32,533 bases of DNA from Defluviitaleaceae bacterium (GTDB taxonomy: Bacteria > Bacillota > Clostridia > Lachnospirales > UBA5962), in contig WRKF01000174.1 in NCBI GenBank assembly GCA_009778165.1, positions 1-32,533 on the forward strand, written 5' to 3'. Shown one piece after another: positions 7,842 through 16,640 of the stretch. The notes below the pieces were generated by a model. The model saw only the letters and a list, made by a program, of their open reading frames with translations, was not told where the DNA came from and made no database searches. The position numbers and the translations under genes were made by a program. Each line of letters starts with the position of its first letter. The stretch's first letter is position 1.

Positions 7842-7900
7842 ACTTTTTTGGTTGTGTCATAAAACCGTGGGGTTCTACTTGCGTATGACACAACCAAAAA
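7842..7900. terminator. Bidirectional hairpin terminator between ribU and the CNNM-type gene
   Basis: GGTTGTGTCAT (7850-7860) pairs perfectly with ATGACACAACC (7885-7895). The stem is flanked by a T-run on the left and an A-run on the right, so it can terminate transcription both ways between two convergent genes. The left arm and adjoining loop (7850-7873) are a 24-nt inverted match to the right end of the element at 3224-3346. Confidence 0.8.
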
Positions 7901-7904
7901 AAGT

Positions 7905-9227
7905 CTACTCTTCCTCTTGCACATTTGTTTCCATTTTTCTCACTATTAGCTCCTGTATACGCTTTTCGTAAACCCCCCTAACCTTAAACAACACCCCTTC
8001 GTGTTCAATTTCCAACTCCTCATCATTTGTTGGTATACGCCCAATCTGCCCTACAACAAAGCCGCCCAGGGTGTCGTATTCTTCCGTTGGCAATGATATG
8101 TTCAGCTCCTCGTTAACATACTCCAAATTGGTCGTGCCATGTATAACATAAGTAGAATCGTTTATTTTGTCTATTTCCGGAGTTTCCTCCTCGTCGTATT
8201 CGTCAAAAATAGAGCCCATAACCTCTTCTATCAAATCCTCCATCGTTACAATACCCTGTGTCCCCCCGTATTCATCTATTATGATAGAAAAGTGGAATTT
8301 GTTCTTTTTCATTTCTTCAAAGAGCTGATTAATTTTTTTAGAGGAGGGCACAAAATAAGGTTCTCGCAAAAGGGGCTGTATGTTTATTTCGTTATTTTGC
8401 GGTATTTCTATTATGTGCTGCATCAAATCTTTTATATGTAACACACCAACTATATTGTCTATGTTATCCCTATAAACAGGTATGCGGGAGTGGTTTTCGT
8501 TCAACACTTTCATTATGTCTTCGTAGCTGTCTTCTATATCCAGAGATATAATATCTGTCCTGTGGGTTGCGACCTCCTCCGCCGTTTTATCATCAAAGGC
8601 AAATATATTTTTTATCATTTCCTTTTCGCCTTCATCTATATTGCCCAAATCGCCGCCTTCGTCTACCATCATTTGAATATCCTCTTCAGTTGCATATTCC
8701 GCACCGGTATTCTCCTTTATCTTTAATACCCTCATAATCAAGAGGGAAGATTTTGAAAAAACAAAAGCAAAAGGCGAAAATATCTTGCAAAAAATAACAA
8801 GGGGTTTTATCATTATGTATGCTATTTTTTCTGAATAATCCAAAGCTACTTTTTTTGGTATTGTATCTGCAAGAATAATACTAAAATAGCTCAAAACTAT
8901 TGTAATAACAACTACCGCAATATTTTCTACTGTGGACGGTGATAAAGTGTCATTAAAAGAGAGAATCCAATTGGATATAGGCTGCGAAAACACAATACCA
9001 CTATAAGTACCAATCAAAAGCCCTAGCACTGTATAGCTAATAGCTATTGTAGGCAAAAATGTATCAGTGTTGTCCAACACATTTTTAATAAGAGCGGCTT
9101 TTTTGTCGCCATCCTCTGCCTTGCGGCGTATTTTTAACTTGTTTACAGAAAGCACAGCAAGCTCCGCCCCTGTAAAAATGCCGTTCAAAATTATTAAAAA
9201 CAAAATAATAAAAATATCTGTTAACAT
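7905..9227 (-). CDS. CNNM/CorC-type membrane protein (HlyC/CorC family)
   Basis: The protein has 440 residues in the standard order for this family. An N-terminal DUF21/CNNM membrane domain (about 1-190) carries several helices. A CBS pair follows (about 205-330, with SRIPVYRDNIDNIVGVLHIKDL at 242-263), then IDEYGGTQGIVTMEDLIEE at about 313-331 and a C-terminal CorC/HlyC transporter-associated domain. Members are linked to Mg2+ or other cation export or homeostasis; the old name hemolysin is misleading. The ATG at 9227 has GAGAGGATTA upstream. It lies 176 nt downstream of the phosphatidyltransferase gene. The ion is not determined by sequence. Confidence 0.9.
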   Translation of the reverse strand: MLTDIFIILFLIILNGIFTGAELAVLSVNKLKIRRKAEDGDKKAALIKNVLDNTDTFLPTIAISYTVLGLLIGTYSGIVFSQPISNWILSFNDTLSPSTVENIAVVVITIVLSYFSIILADTIPKKVALDYSEKIAYIMIKPLVIFCKIFSPFAFVFSKSSLLIMRVLKIKENTGAEYATEEDIQMMVDEGGDLGNIDEGEKEMIKNIFAFDDKTAEEVATHRTDIISLDIEDSYEDIMKVLNENHSRIPVYRDNIDNIVGVLHIKDLMQHIIEIPQNNEINIQPLLREPYFVPSSKKINQLFEEMKKNKFHFSIIIDEYGGTQGIVTMEDLIEEVMGSIFDEYDEEETPEIDKINDSTYVIHGTTNLEYVNEELNISLPTEEYDTLGGFVVGQIGRIPTNDEELEIEHEGVLFKVRGVYEKRIQELIVRKMETNVQEEE

Positions 9228-9403
9228 TAATCCTCTCTAATCCTCTCCTTGAGAGCCTGTTCAGAGTCTCCATAGTTTAGCGATTTTTAGGTTAAATAGT
9301 CTATATTAACTTTTTAGAAAATTGTGAGCAAGTTCATTTCTTGCCCACACCTTCGATTAACTTTGGTTTAAAAAATGACGAGAAAAAGTTAAGTTGCTAT
9401 ACA

Positions 9404-9952
9404 CTAACTATCTCGTTTTGCAAAAAGCAACCCTTTCACATCCCTTTTTGGCACTTTGCTAAAAAAGTTAATTAGCATTTCCTCCATAAAGGCTACAGAT
9501 GCTATTATTATGAGTACAGACAAAAGCAGATTTAACTCCACCATTATGTACATTAAGGGAAACAGAAAGAGGGCAAAAGCGGCAAATTTGTTGGCATATG
9601 TGTGCAACAATATAATTTCCTTGTGGCGTATATAACCAATAATAATCGCCGAAAACTTCATTCCCAAAACCACGGCTATCATTATCAAAAACATCAAAGA
9701 TATATCAAGCACAGGTACAATCCTAAACAGCACTACCACGGCAAACAGCAAATCTGCTATTCCATCCAAATTCGCCCCCAAAGATGTGGTGGTGTTTGTA
9801 CGCCGCGCCAAAGGACCATCTATCATATCGGTAATACCCGCAATCGTGTATATTACCAAAAACTCTAAAGAAAAAGGTACAAGCACCAGCAACGGCAAAC
9901 ACATCAATATCCTCGCCACAGAAAGCACATTGGGTAAATATTTTTTAATCAT
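9404..9952 (-). CDS. CDP-alcohol phosphatidyltransferase
   Basis: The protein has 182 residues with several membrane segments. The catalytic signature DG-x2-AR-x8-G-x3-D-x3-D is complete in DGPLARRTNTTTSLGANLDG and the following IAD. Such enzymes transfer a phosphatidyl group from CDP-diacylglycerol to an alcohol such as glycerol phosphate or inositol phosphate, at the membrane. The start at 9952 (MIKKYLPN) is chosen because GGAGG precedes it and it follows the upstream stop by one nucleotide. A longer frame reaches 10003 but overlaps the AI-2E-family gene. PgsA-like is the nearest general idea; the acceptor alcohol is not clear. Confidence 0.88.
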   Translation of the reverse strand: MIKKYLPNVLSVARILMCLPLLVLVPFSLEFLVIYTIAGITDMIDGPLARRTNTTTSLGANLDGIADLLFAVVVLFRIVPVLDISLMFLIMIAVVLGMKFSAIIIGYIRHKEIILLHTYANKFAAFALFLFPLMYIMVELNLLLSVLIIIASVAFMEEMLINFFSKVPKRDVKGLLFAKRDS

Positions 9953-9953
9953 T

Positions 9954-11234
9954 CTATGTATCCTCCATTTCTCCTTTTCTGATACGGTTTTTGTGATTAG
10001 CATAACGCTCTATAAACCGCATAACAAAAATTTTTATAATAGCAATAACAGGCACAATAAGCAACATGCCCAAAATACCAAACAGACTGCCCGCAATGGT
10101 CAAAGACAGCATTACAACAGGTGCGCTAAGTTTTACTCCATGCCCAACAAGCCTTGGCACTATAAACATTGTGTCTATTTGCTGAATAACAATAATGGCG
10201 ATGGCAGCATACAGGGCGTTTATAGGCTCACCCAAAATAAGCTCAAAACCCACACTTAACACAAAAGCCATAATACCGCCAAAATACGGTATGAGGTTAA
10301 AAATAGCAGTTAATATGCCAATTGGAACAGCCATCTCCACACCTATTATGGAAAGGGTAATACCAATAAGAGTCCCCAGTATTATACCATCCAAAATAAG
10401 CCCGCGAATATAGCCTGAAAAAACGTGATGTACATCACTTAAAAACACGTTAATAACATGCTTTATTTTTTTAGGTAAAAATATATCGACCAGTCCAGCA
10501 ATCTGCCGCTTTAACCTTGCCTTGTGGTTCATAAAATAAAACGCAACCACCAACGATATAAAAAAGTTCAAAAACCATGCCCCGGTAGCCACAACAGTTG
10601 TAAAAAAAGTGCTTATCCAGCCCAAAACGGACTCCTCTAACAACAACACAAAAGAGGAAATAGATGCAGCCGCCAACTCCAAAATATCCCACTCTGCCAA
10701 CAGCTCTATTTCGTTTAAATTTACAATGAATACGTTGAGCGTGTCCATGGTGTTGTTGACCATTTGAACCAAACCGTCTATCGCTCCTCCCCCTCCCTCT
10801 GCCGGGGTAAAACTGCTTATTAGCAGGCGTATTATTACAAATATCGCAAAAAATATAGTAATATACGTTAACAGTGCCCCTGCAAATCGGGTTTTAAATG
10901 GAGGTTTTTCCTTTTTCTTTTTCAGGAAATTTATTTTAATGTTGTTTTTTTGAAGCCAGGGCAAAACCAGGTTCATTTTAAAATTATCATAATATTTTTG
11001 GTAAATATCTACAACGGGGTCAAACAAATACGCTATGGTAAAGGCGATAATGAGAGGGGAAAACAGCGAAAGCAACCGCCCCAGCCCATAAAAAATATTG
11101 CCTATTATTGCCCAAATATCAGCTATTATGTAACCTACGGCATCTACCAGGCTTATTATTATATAGGTTACAACCAATGTGAAAACCACGTGTAAACATA
11201 TTTTCAAATAATTTTTATCCCAAGGTAATTTCAA
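9954..11234 (-). CDS. AI-2E family transporter (UPF0118/YtvI-like membrane protein)
   Basis: The protein has 426 residues with roughly eight hydrophobic segments. The C-terminal half, with GILTAIFNLIPYFGGIMAF and later IDTMFIVPRLVGHGVKLSAP, is the conserved core of the AI-2E family. A charged stretch rich in Lys (about 100-115, KKKKEKPPFKTR) separates the first helices from the rest. Members export small molecules or ions, and some are Na+/H+ antiporters; autoinducer transport is proven for few. It lies 31 nt after pepD and directly abuts the phosphatidyltransferase gene, suggesting co-transcription. Confidence 0.88.
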   Translation of the reverse strand: MKLPWDKNYLKICLHVVFTLVVTYIIISLVDAVGYIIADIWAIIGNIFYGLGRLLSLFSPLIIAFTIAYLFDPVVDIYQKYYDNFKMNLVLPWLQKNNIKINFLKKKKEKPPFKTRFAGALLTYITIFFAIFVIIRLLISSFTPAEGGGGAIDGLVQMVNNTMDTLNVFIVNLNEIELLAEWDILELAAASISSFVLLLEESVLGWISTFFTTVVATGAWFLNFFISLVVAFYFMNHKARLKRQIAGLVDIFLPKKIKHVINVFLSDVHHVFSGYIRGLILDGIILGTLIGITLSIIGVEMAVPIGILTAIFNLIPYFGGIMAFVLSVGFELILGEPINALYAAIAIIVIQQIDTMFIVPRLVGHGVKLSAPVVMLSLTIAGSLFGILGMLLIVPVIAIIKIFVMRFIERYANHKNRIRKGEMEDT

Positions 11235-11265
11235 TTACGACCTCGCTATATCACTTTTTCAAATA

Positions 11266-12711
11266 TTAATTTATTGCTTCAAGCACTTTCAGCAAAAACT
11301 CATACACCCGTTTAGAAGAGGAAATACTAAGTTGCTCCTGGGGTGTATGCAGATTGTAGTTGTTTGGACCAAAAGAAATAATGTCCAAATGGGGCATTTT
11401 TGTGCTTAGTATACCGCACTCCAAGCCACCGTGGGTACTGGTTACAAGGGGATCCTTTCCGTATATTTGCTTATACACAGCTACGCAAATATCCCGTAAA
11501 GGAGAATCTTCTCTGTATTCCCAGCCATCATAAGAGGATAACGTAATGTACTCCCCATTGCAAACCTCGGCTACATATTGCATCTGCGCTTGCATATAAT
11601 CTCTAATGCTTAAAATATTGCTACGGGTCAAACAAGATATAGTTACTGTGTTATCTTTTGTGAACACCACACCGATGTTGGAAGAAGCCATTGTGTTACC
11701 GGCTTTTGTAGCACTAACAAGCCCTAAAGGAGCTATCATTAACGCCTTTATTATATTTTTGGTGCTAGCCGGAGAAAACGCTTGTTTTAACGTTTCTACC
11801 TCTTGAGCATAAACTTTTAGCTCGGGTTCCCATTCCCAATATTCTTTTTTTAGATCCTCTTGCATTTTTTCTATTATTACACTCACAATAGATTTTTTGT
11901 CAGCAGGAAAAGACACAAGGGCATATGCCTCTCGCGGAATGGCGTTGTCTTTTGCCCCACCTTCTATATGGGAAAGCAAAATATTATCATTTTCAAAAAT
12001 TTTGTGTAAGACTCTTGCCAAAACTCTGTTGGAATTAGCAAGACCTTTGTGAATATCACCGCCGGAATGGCCACCTGCCAAGCCCTTAACATGAACTTCA
12101 CAAGTAATATAATCGGCAGGAATAGGAATATTTCCTGTAGATATTTCTATTGTATGGCGAATACCACCGGAGCAGCTTGTTGTAAACTCCCCTTCTTCGG
12201 CGGTATCTAAATTTATCATATATTTGTAATCGGTAAATAACGACGGATCCACTGCCCTTGCACCGCTCATGCCGGACTCTTCGTTTGTGGTGATTAACGC
12301 CGCCAGCTTTGGGTGGCTATAGCTTCCATCCAAAATAGCAAGGCTCATCGCCACACCAATGCCGTTATCTGCACCCAGGGTAGTATCCGTTGCTTTTATC
12401 AAATCCCCATCTATATACAATTGTAGCGGGTCCTTAGAAAAATCGTGGGTCACACCGGCGTTTTTTTCGCAAACCATATCCATATGGGTTTGCAATATTA
12501 CTGCCGGAGCGTTTTCGTAACCGGGGCTAGCAGCCTTCGTTATTATTACATTGTTTTCTGTGTCCTGCACAACAGTCAAGTTCCGTTCCTTTGCCCATTT
12601 TACAAGCCAGTCAGACACTTGCTTTTCTTCCAAAGAACCTCGGGGTATTGAACTAATTTGCTCAAAAATATAAAAAACAGATTGTGGTTCAAGCGATTTT
12701 AATATATTCAT
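11266..12711 (-). CDS. pepD: Aminoacyl-histidine dipeptidase PepD (M20 family)
   Basis: The protein has 481 residues, full length for PepD/beta-Ala-His dipeptidase. Metal ligands and catalytic residues are visible: H76 and D78 in QTHMDMV, D115 in LGADNGIG, E144-E145 in TTNEESG, an Asp in INLDTAEEG, and the C-terminal His in STHGGLECG. It should hydrolyse Xaa-His and other dipeptides in the cytoplasm using two metal ions. The ATG at 12711 is preceded by GGGAAGAGG. A promoter is seen at 12771-12799, so this gene probably heads a leftward operon with the AI-2E-family and phosphatidyltransferase genes. Confidence 0.93.
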   Translation of the reverse strand: MNILKSLEPQSVFYIFEQISSIPRGSLEEKQVSDWLVKWAKERNLTVVQDTENNVIITKAASPGYENAPAVILQTHMDMVCEKNAGVTHDFSKDPLQLYIDGDLIKATDTTLGADNGIGVAMSLAILDGSYSHPKLAALITTNEESGMSGARAVDPSLFTDYKYMINLDTAEEGEFTTSCSGGIRHTIEISTGNIPIPADYITCEVHVKGLAGGHSGGDIHKGLANSNRVLARVLHKIFENDNILLSHIEGGAKDNAIPREAYALVSFPADKKSIVSVIIEKMQEDLKKEYWEWEPELKVYAQEVETLKQAFSPASTKNIIKALMIAPLGLVSATKAGNTMASSNIGVVFTKDNTVTISCLTRSNILSIRDYMQAQMQYVAEVCNGEYITLSSYDGWEYREDSPLRDICVAVYKQIYGKDPLVTSTHGGLECGILSTKMPHLDIISFGPNNYNLHTPQEQLSISSSKRVYEFLLKVLEAIN

Positions 12712-12770
12712 AAATGTACCTCTTCCCTACTTTTTTTAAAACCTTCTTAAAGTTAAACTACCATACCTAA

Positions 12771-12799
12771 ACTATACAACAAAATCTTAATTTAAGCAA
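12771..12799 (-). promoter_or_regulatory. Promoter of pepD
   Basis: On the minus strand TTGCTT (12794-12799) and TATAGT (12771-12776) are separated by 17 nt, about 60 nt upstream of the pepD start. Confidence 0.65.
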
Positions 12800-12809
12800 C
12801 CCCCCCTTT

Positions 12810-12846
12810 GTGAGTGTGTAACCAAAAAAAGTTGTTACCCCACTCA
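12810..12846. repeat. Inverted repeat upstream of the pepD promoter
   Basis: GTGAGTG (12810-12816) pairs with CACTCAC (12840-12846), and GTAAC pairs with GTTAC closer to the loop. A poly-A loop lies between. It sits just outside the pepD -35 box, in the divergent region, so it could be an operator or a hairpin. No T-run follows on the plus strand. Confidence 0.5.
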
Positions 12847-12864
12847 CACCAGGACATTTTCCAT

Positions 12865-12893
12865 TTGTTTTATTACCAAGAATACTGTATAAT
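12865..12893 (+). promoter_or_regulatory. Candidate rightward promoter with long leader
   Basis: TTGTTT (12865-12870) and TATAAT (12888-12893) are 17 nt apart. The next gene starts at 13243, so a transcript would carry a leader of about 340 nt containing the dispersed repeat at 12938-13076. No other clear promoter is seen before that gene. Confidence 0.5.
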
Positions 12894-12937
12894 GAGGTTA
12901 TCTTTCTAATCGCAAGATTTTTTCTAATTATAAAGTA

Positions 12938-13076
12938 TCACATAGAGTCACACATCGGGGGTGACATTGAGAGTTTCATAGTTCGCATTAGAATAATATT
13001 TCCAACTAAGACTTTTCAGCATTATTCGCACTTAATCCATGAATTTTAAAAGCAGATTTATCAACTTTTTTCCTAC
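12938..13076. repeat. Dispersed repeat, copy A
   Basis: This region aligns with 20610-20756: both begin TCACATAGAGT, share an exact 23-bp block (12971-12993 and 20631-20653), and end with a similar AATCCAT...TTAAAA...TCAACTTTTTT...CTAC stretch. The middle parts differ. Together with promoter elements it fills most of the 530-nt gap between pepD and the next gene. No gene or known RNA was recognised. Confidence 0.7.
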
Positions 13077-13242
13077 GCCCTTATGTTCACGCTTTTGCCC
13101 TGAAAATTTCCGTACACAACTATATACAACAAAAAGCAAAGATGTTATAATTATACCGTAAATGAAAAGCTAATTTGCTATAACTTTTCCGCAGTCATAG
13201 GGATGTAAAAGGATATAATAAGGATATGAATTGGAGGTAATT

Positions 13243-14238
13243 TTGTCATTGCAAGAAAATAAGGAAATCATTTTAAACAAAAATTTTAAGGTTCACAACA
13301 GAAAAGCGGTTTTGGCTACTATAAGATTTAAAGAGAGAACCTGCGAGGTACTCACCGTACATGATTATCCCGCACGCGTCTACGAGCCATTGGAAAATAA
13401 AGAGGACATGTACAAACTAACACGACGAGAATATCTAAAAAAAAGTTTGTTCTTTCCATTGTCAATTTTTATCAGCAAAATTATTGTGCATGATCACACC
13501 ATTGTCTGCCACTCCAATAGCACAATTCCCTTATCTGAAACGGAGTGGGAAAATTTGCAAAACAGTGGCGTAGATCTTTCTGTTTTAGGGCAAACAGACA
13601 TATCAAAACTGTCCTTGAGTATAAACAAGTTTTCTCAAAAATCCCTTCCGCTCGGAATAGATTTGACAAAAACTGCTATGACTATAAAAACAAAGCATTT
13701 GCACCACTGCTACATGCACATTGGTCTACCACTGACGCTAAAACTAAAAGAACCCCTGCCCAACGAACGCTTATCTTTTTTCGACGAATATGTAGGGTGT
13801 AACCGTTATTTTTATGTAAATAGTATACGATACTATGACCCAACGGCAGAATATGATGAAAATGCACAAACTTATAACGAAACACTCCCGGCAGACAAAA
13901 AAATTAGTGATGCAGAATTAGCTCAAAACAGAGAAATATTTATAAATACCCTAGCAGAGCAGTTCCCGGCAGACGCCGATGTTTATTTACTGGAATATGA
14001 ATCGGAAGACAATATGGATCTCATGTTTTATGAAAGTGGTTATCTAAACAAAAAAGTCAACGACTCGGATTCTTTTTCTAGTTTTTGGATGGCACTTTAT
14101 CCACAAGATACGGAAGCTCCAAATGGTTTTCGTCCTAGACAGTGCCACATAGCCCTGCCTAAAAACACCCCTGCTGAATTATCAATAGAGCTTTTTTCGG
14201 GGCGTATAGAACTAGATGGGGAAACTATAGAATTATGA
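13243..14238 (+). CDS. Protein of unknown function coupled to an ABC-2 exporter
   Basis: The protein has 331 residues from TTG at 13243, chosen because a strong GGAGG lies 5 nt upstream; no ATG is well placed. I do not recognise a family. It has no signal peptide. One moderately hydrophobic stretch is SLFFPLSIFISKIIV (about residues 65-79). The second half is acidic and rich in aromatic residues, with YFYVNSIRYYDPTAEYDE near 190-207 and many Asp/Glu. The stop overlaps the ATG of the ABC ATPase gene (ATGA), so the two are probably translationally coupled. It may serve the exporter or be its cargo-handling partner; this is inference only. Confidence 0.75.
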   Translation: MSLQENKEIILNKNFKVHNRKAVLATIRFKERTCEVLTVHDYPARVYEPLENKEDMYKLTRREYLKKSLFFPLSIFISKIIVHDHTIVCHSNSTIPLSETEWENLQNSGVDLSVLGQTDISKLSLSINKFSQKSLPLGIDLTKTAMTIKTKHLHHCYMHIGLPLTLKLKEPLPNERLSFFDEYVGCNRYFYVNSIRYYDPTAEYDENAQTYNETLPADKKISDAELAQNREIFINTLAEQFPADADVYLLEYESEDNMDLMFYESGYLNKKVNDSDSFSSFWMALYPQDTEAPNGFRPRQCHIALPKNTPAELSIELFSGRIELDGETIEL

Positions 14239-15077
14239 CAAAAATGATAGAAATTGAAAATTTACAAAAAAATTATGGCGATATAGCCGCAGTAAAGAAC
14301 GTTAATATATCCGTTAACGAAGGTGTTCTTTTTGCTTTTTTAGGTACAAACGGTGCCGGAAAAACGACAACGATAGATATACTAAACACATTTTTAAAAC
14401 CAAACGGCGGCAGAGTAGTTATAAACGGGTATGAGCTAGGTAAACAAGATGATAAAATACGCAGTTCCATCGGCATGGTGTTTCAGCATACGTACTTGGA
14501 TTGGCAACTGACTGTCGAGGAGAATTTGAGATACCGTGCAGGGTTTTATAAGATTAATATAAAAGAAGCAGTGGACAGAGTAGTAAAAATTTGCAACCTT
14601 TCCGATATTATAAACAGGCGATTTGAAAACCTAAGCGGAGGGCAAAAACGGCGTGCAGAGGTTGCCCGCGCTCTGCTAAACACGCCCCGACTTCTTTTTT
14701 TGGACGAACCCACAACGGGGCTGGACCCACAAGCCAGGGCAGACCTTTGGGCTACCCTTCGTAACCTACAAAAAGAAGGGATGACAATATTTTTAACAAC
14801 GCATTATATGGAAGAAGCGGCAGATGCGGACTATATCTCTATAATAAAAAAGGGAGAAATAATCACCGAAGGCACACCGACGTATTTGCGTGAAAAATAT
14901 ACAAAAGACAAGCTAATAGTAAATCACACAAACGACAAAACAGAGGTTTTGAACCTAGACAGCAAACAAGCGCTGGAATACTTGAACTCTTTGACAACCA
15001 TGCAAAGTTTTGAGTATGTGCGGGGTACTTTAGACGATATGTTTATGGAGGTTAACAAGGATGATACACTTAGCTAA
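14235..15077 (+). CDS. ABC-2 type exporter, ATP-binding protein
   Basis: The protein has 280 residues. Motifs in order are Walker A GTNGAGKTT (near residue 36), the Q-loop in VFQHTYLDW, signature LSGGQKRR, Walker B LLFLDEPTTGLDP and the switch His in TTHYMEEA. A short C-terminal extension follows, ending in YVRGTLDDMFMEV, as in DrrA/NodI-type drug exporter ATPases. It should power the permease encoded next, whose start overlaps its 3' end by 17 nt. ATG at 14235 is used; a second Met three codons later is possible. Confidence 0.92.
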   Translation: MTKMIEIENLQKNYGDIAAVKNVNISVNEGVLFAFLGTNGAGKTTTIDILNTFLKPNGGRVVINGYELGKQDDKIRSSIGMVFQHTYLDWQLTVEENLRYRAGFYKINIKEAVDRVVKICNLSDIINRRFENLSGGQKRRAEVARALLNTPRLLFLDEPTTGLDPQARADLWATLRNLQKEGMTIFLTTHYMEEAADADYISIIKKGEIITEGTPTYLREKYTKDKLIVNHTNDKTEVLNLDSKQALEYLNSLTTMQSFEYVRGTLDDMFMEVNKDDTLS

Positions 15078-15864
15078 ACGAAATATCAGAATATTTTTTC
15101 GTGACCGTGCAAGGGTGTTTTTTTCCTGCCTTTCCATACTTATAGTTATCGGCATCTATTTTTTGTTTTTGGGTAATGCCCTACAAACAGACCAAACCCC
15201 TGCCTCGATGGTAGATGCGTGGATGATAGCGGGTATAATGGCTATTTCCCCGCTAACAGTCAGTGTCGGAACTCTCGGGTCTATGGTTTACGACCGCCAC
15301 ACAAAAATCTTTCGTGATTTTTATATCAGCCCGCTAAAAAGACGTGAAATTGTTTGCAGTTATATACTTAGCACAGTTTTTATATGTTTTACAATTAGTT
15401 TGATTGGTTTTGGTGCTATGCAAATTTTTGTGGGAGGGTTTGCTACTGCCACAGAATATCTTATGGTGCTTGGGCTTATTGTTCTTACATCCCTTGCCAG
15501 CACTGCCATCATGTTATTTATTGCAAGCCTTTTCAAAAGCTACAATGCGTATGGTGCCGTTACCTCTGTTGTTGGTGTCCTTACCGGGTTTTTGGCAGGA
15601 GCTTTTATGCCGATTGGTAACTTCCCTGCCGGGGTGCGGTTCATTGTCTTTTTGTTTCCGATAAGCCACGCTGCCGCACTGTTTAGACAAGTTATTGTTC
15701 CAGGTGTCAATCACATCCCGGCAGAATACCAGACTCACCTAGGCATTCACCTTTCCTTTGGCGGATCTGTTGTAGAGCCTTGGGTAAATATTGCTGTTTT
15801 GGTGGGGACACTTGTGGTATTTAGCGCACTTGCAGTATGGTCTGTTTCAAAAAAGGAGAATTAA
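15061..15864 (+). CDS. ABC-2 type exporter, permease
   Basis: The protein has 267 residues and six hydrophobic segments. It starts MIHLAKRNIRIFFRDRARVFF, the usual amphipathic opening of ABC-2 permeases, and contains the mid-protein stretch GFLAGAFMPIGNFPAGVRF (about residues 178-196) typical of the family. The ribosome binding site GGAGG lies within the ATPase gene. With the ATPase it forms a DrrAB-like exporter, probably for a drug, lipid or polysaccharide. Substrate is unknown. Confidence 0.9.
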   Translation: MIHLAKRNIRIFFRDRARVFFSCLSILIVIGIYFLFLGNALQTDQTPASMVDAWMIAGIMAISPLTVSVGTLGSMVYDRHTKIFRDFYISPLKRREIVCSYILSTVFICFTISLIGFGAMQIFVGGFATATEYLMVLGLIVLTSLASTAIMLFIASLFKSYNAYGAVTSVVGVLTGFLAGAFMPIGNFPAGVRFIVFLFPISHAAALFRQVIVPGVNHIPAEYQTHLGIHLSFGGSVVEPWVNIAVLVGTLVVFSALAVWSVSKKEN

Positions 15865-15875
15865 AGAGGTTACTA

Positions 15876-16628
15876 ATGGATCAGTTTTCACGTACGCAAA
15901 TGCTTTTTGGCAAAGAGGGGATGAAGCGGCTTTTTTGCAGTCATGTGGCAGTTTTTGGCGTTGGTGGAGTAGGAGGATTTGCAATAGAGGGCCTGGCTCG
16001 TAGCGGAGTCGGCAAAATATCTATTTTTGACGACGACAATATTTGCCTGACAAATATTAATCGACAGATAATGGCAACTAGCCAAAATGTTGGTAACAAC
16101 AAAGTAGACGAAATGAAACTGCGTGTTATGAGCATAAACCCAAAGGCAACTGTAAATGCCCATCTGTGCTTTTACGACAAAGATACACATGTTGATTTAA
16201 CCCAATATGATTATATAATAGATGCTGTAGATACAGTGAGTTCTAAATTGCTGTTGGTAGAGCGTGCAAAAGATTGTGCTGTGCCAATAATAAGCTGTAT
16301 GGGAACAGGCAACAAACTAGACCCTACCAGGTTTTTGGTTGCTGATATTTTTGAAACAAAAATTTGCCCATTAGCAAAAGTTATGAGAAAAGAGTTGCGT
16401 CGCCGTGGTATAAAAGAGCTAAAAGTAGTATATTCTCAAGAGTTGCCAATGGAGCCGGACGACAACCAAGGAGAGCTAAGTTGCAAACGCAACTGTATTT
16501 GCCCCCAGGGAGCGGCGGCACACTGCACATTTCGCCGCCAAGTGCCGGGTAGCGTTTCCTTTGTGCCTTCTGTCGCCGGAATGATTCTTGCAGGAGAGGT
16601 AATAAAGCAAATATTAGACAAGCTCTAA
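15876..16628 (+). CDS. tcdA: tRNA threonylcarbamoyladenosine dehydratase TcdA (CsdL), ThiF/E1-like
   Basis: The protein has 250 residues. The nucleotide-binding loop is FGVGGVGG (about 27-34), followed by D52/D54, the NINRQI arginine at 63, and the C-terminal region with CPQGAAAHCTF and GSVSFVPSVAG typical of TcdA. The enzyme uses ATP to close t6A in tRNAs into its cyclic form ct6A, in the cytoplasm. The start at 15876 (MDQFSRT) has AAAGAGG upstream and lies 11 nt after the permease stop; an upstream alternative overlaps the permease gene. It lies in the operon with the ABC-2 genes, probably without functional link. Confidence 0.9.
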   Translation: MDQFSRTQMLFGKEGMKRLFCSHVAVFGVGGVGGFAIEGLARSGVGKISIFDDDNICLTNINRQIMATSQNVGNNKVDEMKLRVMSINPKATVNAHLCFYDKDTHVDLTQYDYIIDAVDTVSSKLLLVERAKDCAVPIISCMGTGNKLDPTRFLVADIFETKICPLAKVMRKELRRRGIKELKVVYSQELPMEPDDNQGELSCKRNCICPQGAAAHCTFRRQVPGSVSFVPSVAGMILAGEVIKQILDKL

Positions 16629-16640
16629 AAGGGGGAAAAT

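Noticed and set aside
9786-10259. 157-codon plus-strand frame over the phosphatidyltransferase/AI-2E junction
   Set aside because: It is antisense to two genes with clear family motifs and has odd composition.
13090-13114. Possible third copy of the 20-bp repeat (TGAAAATTTCCGT)
   Set aside because: It lacks the central TTGA and matches only in part; no well-formed promoter follows at the same distance.
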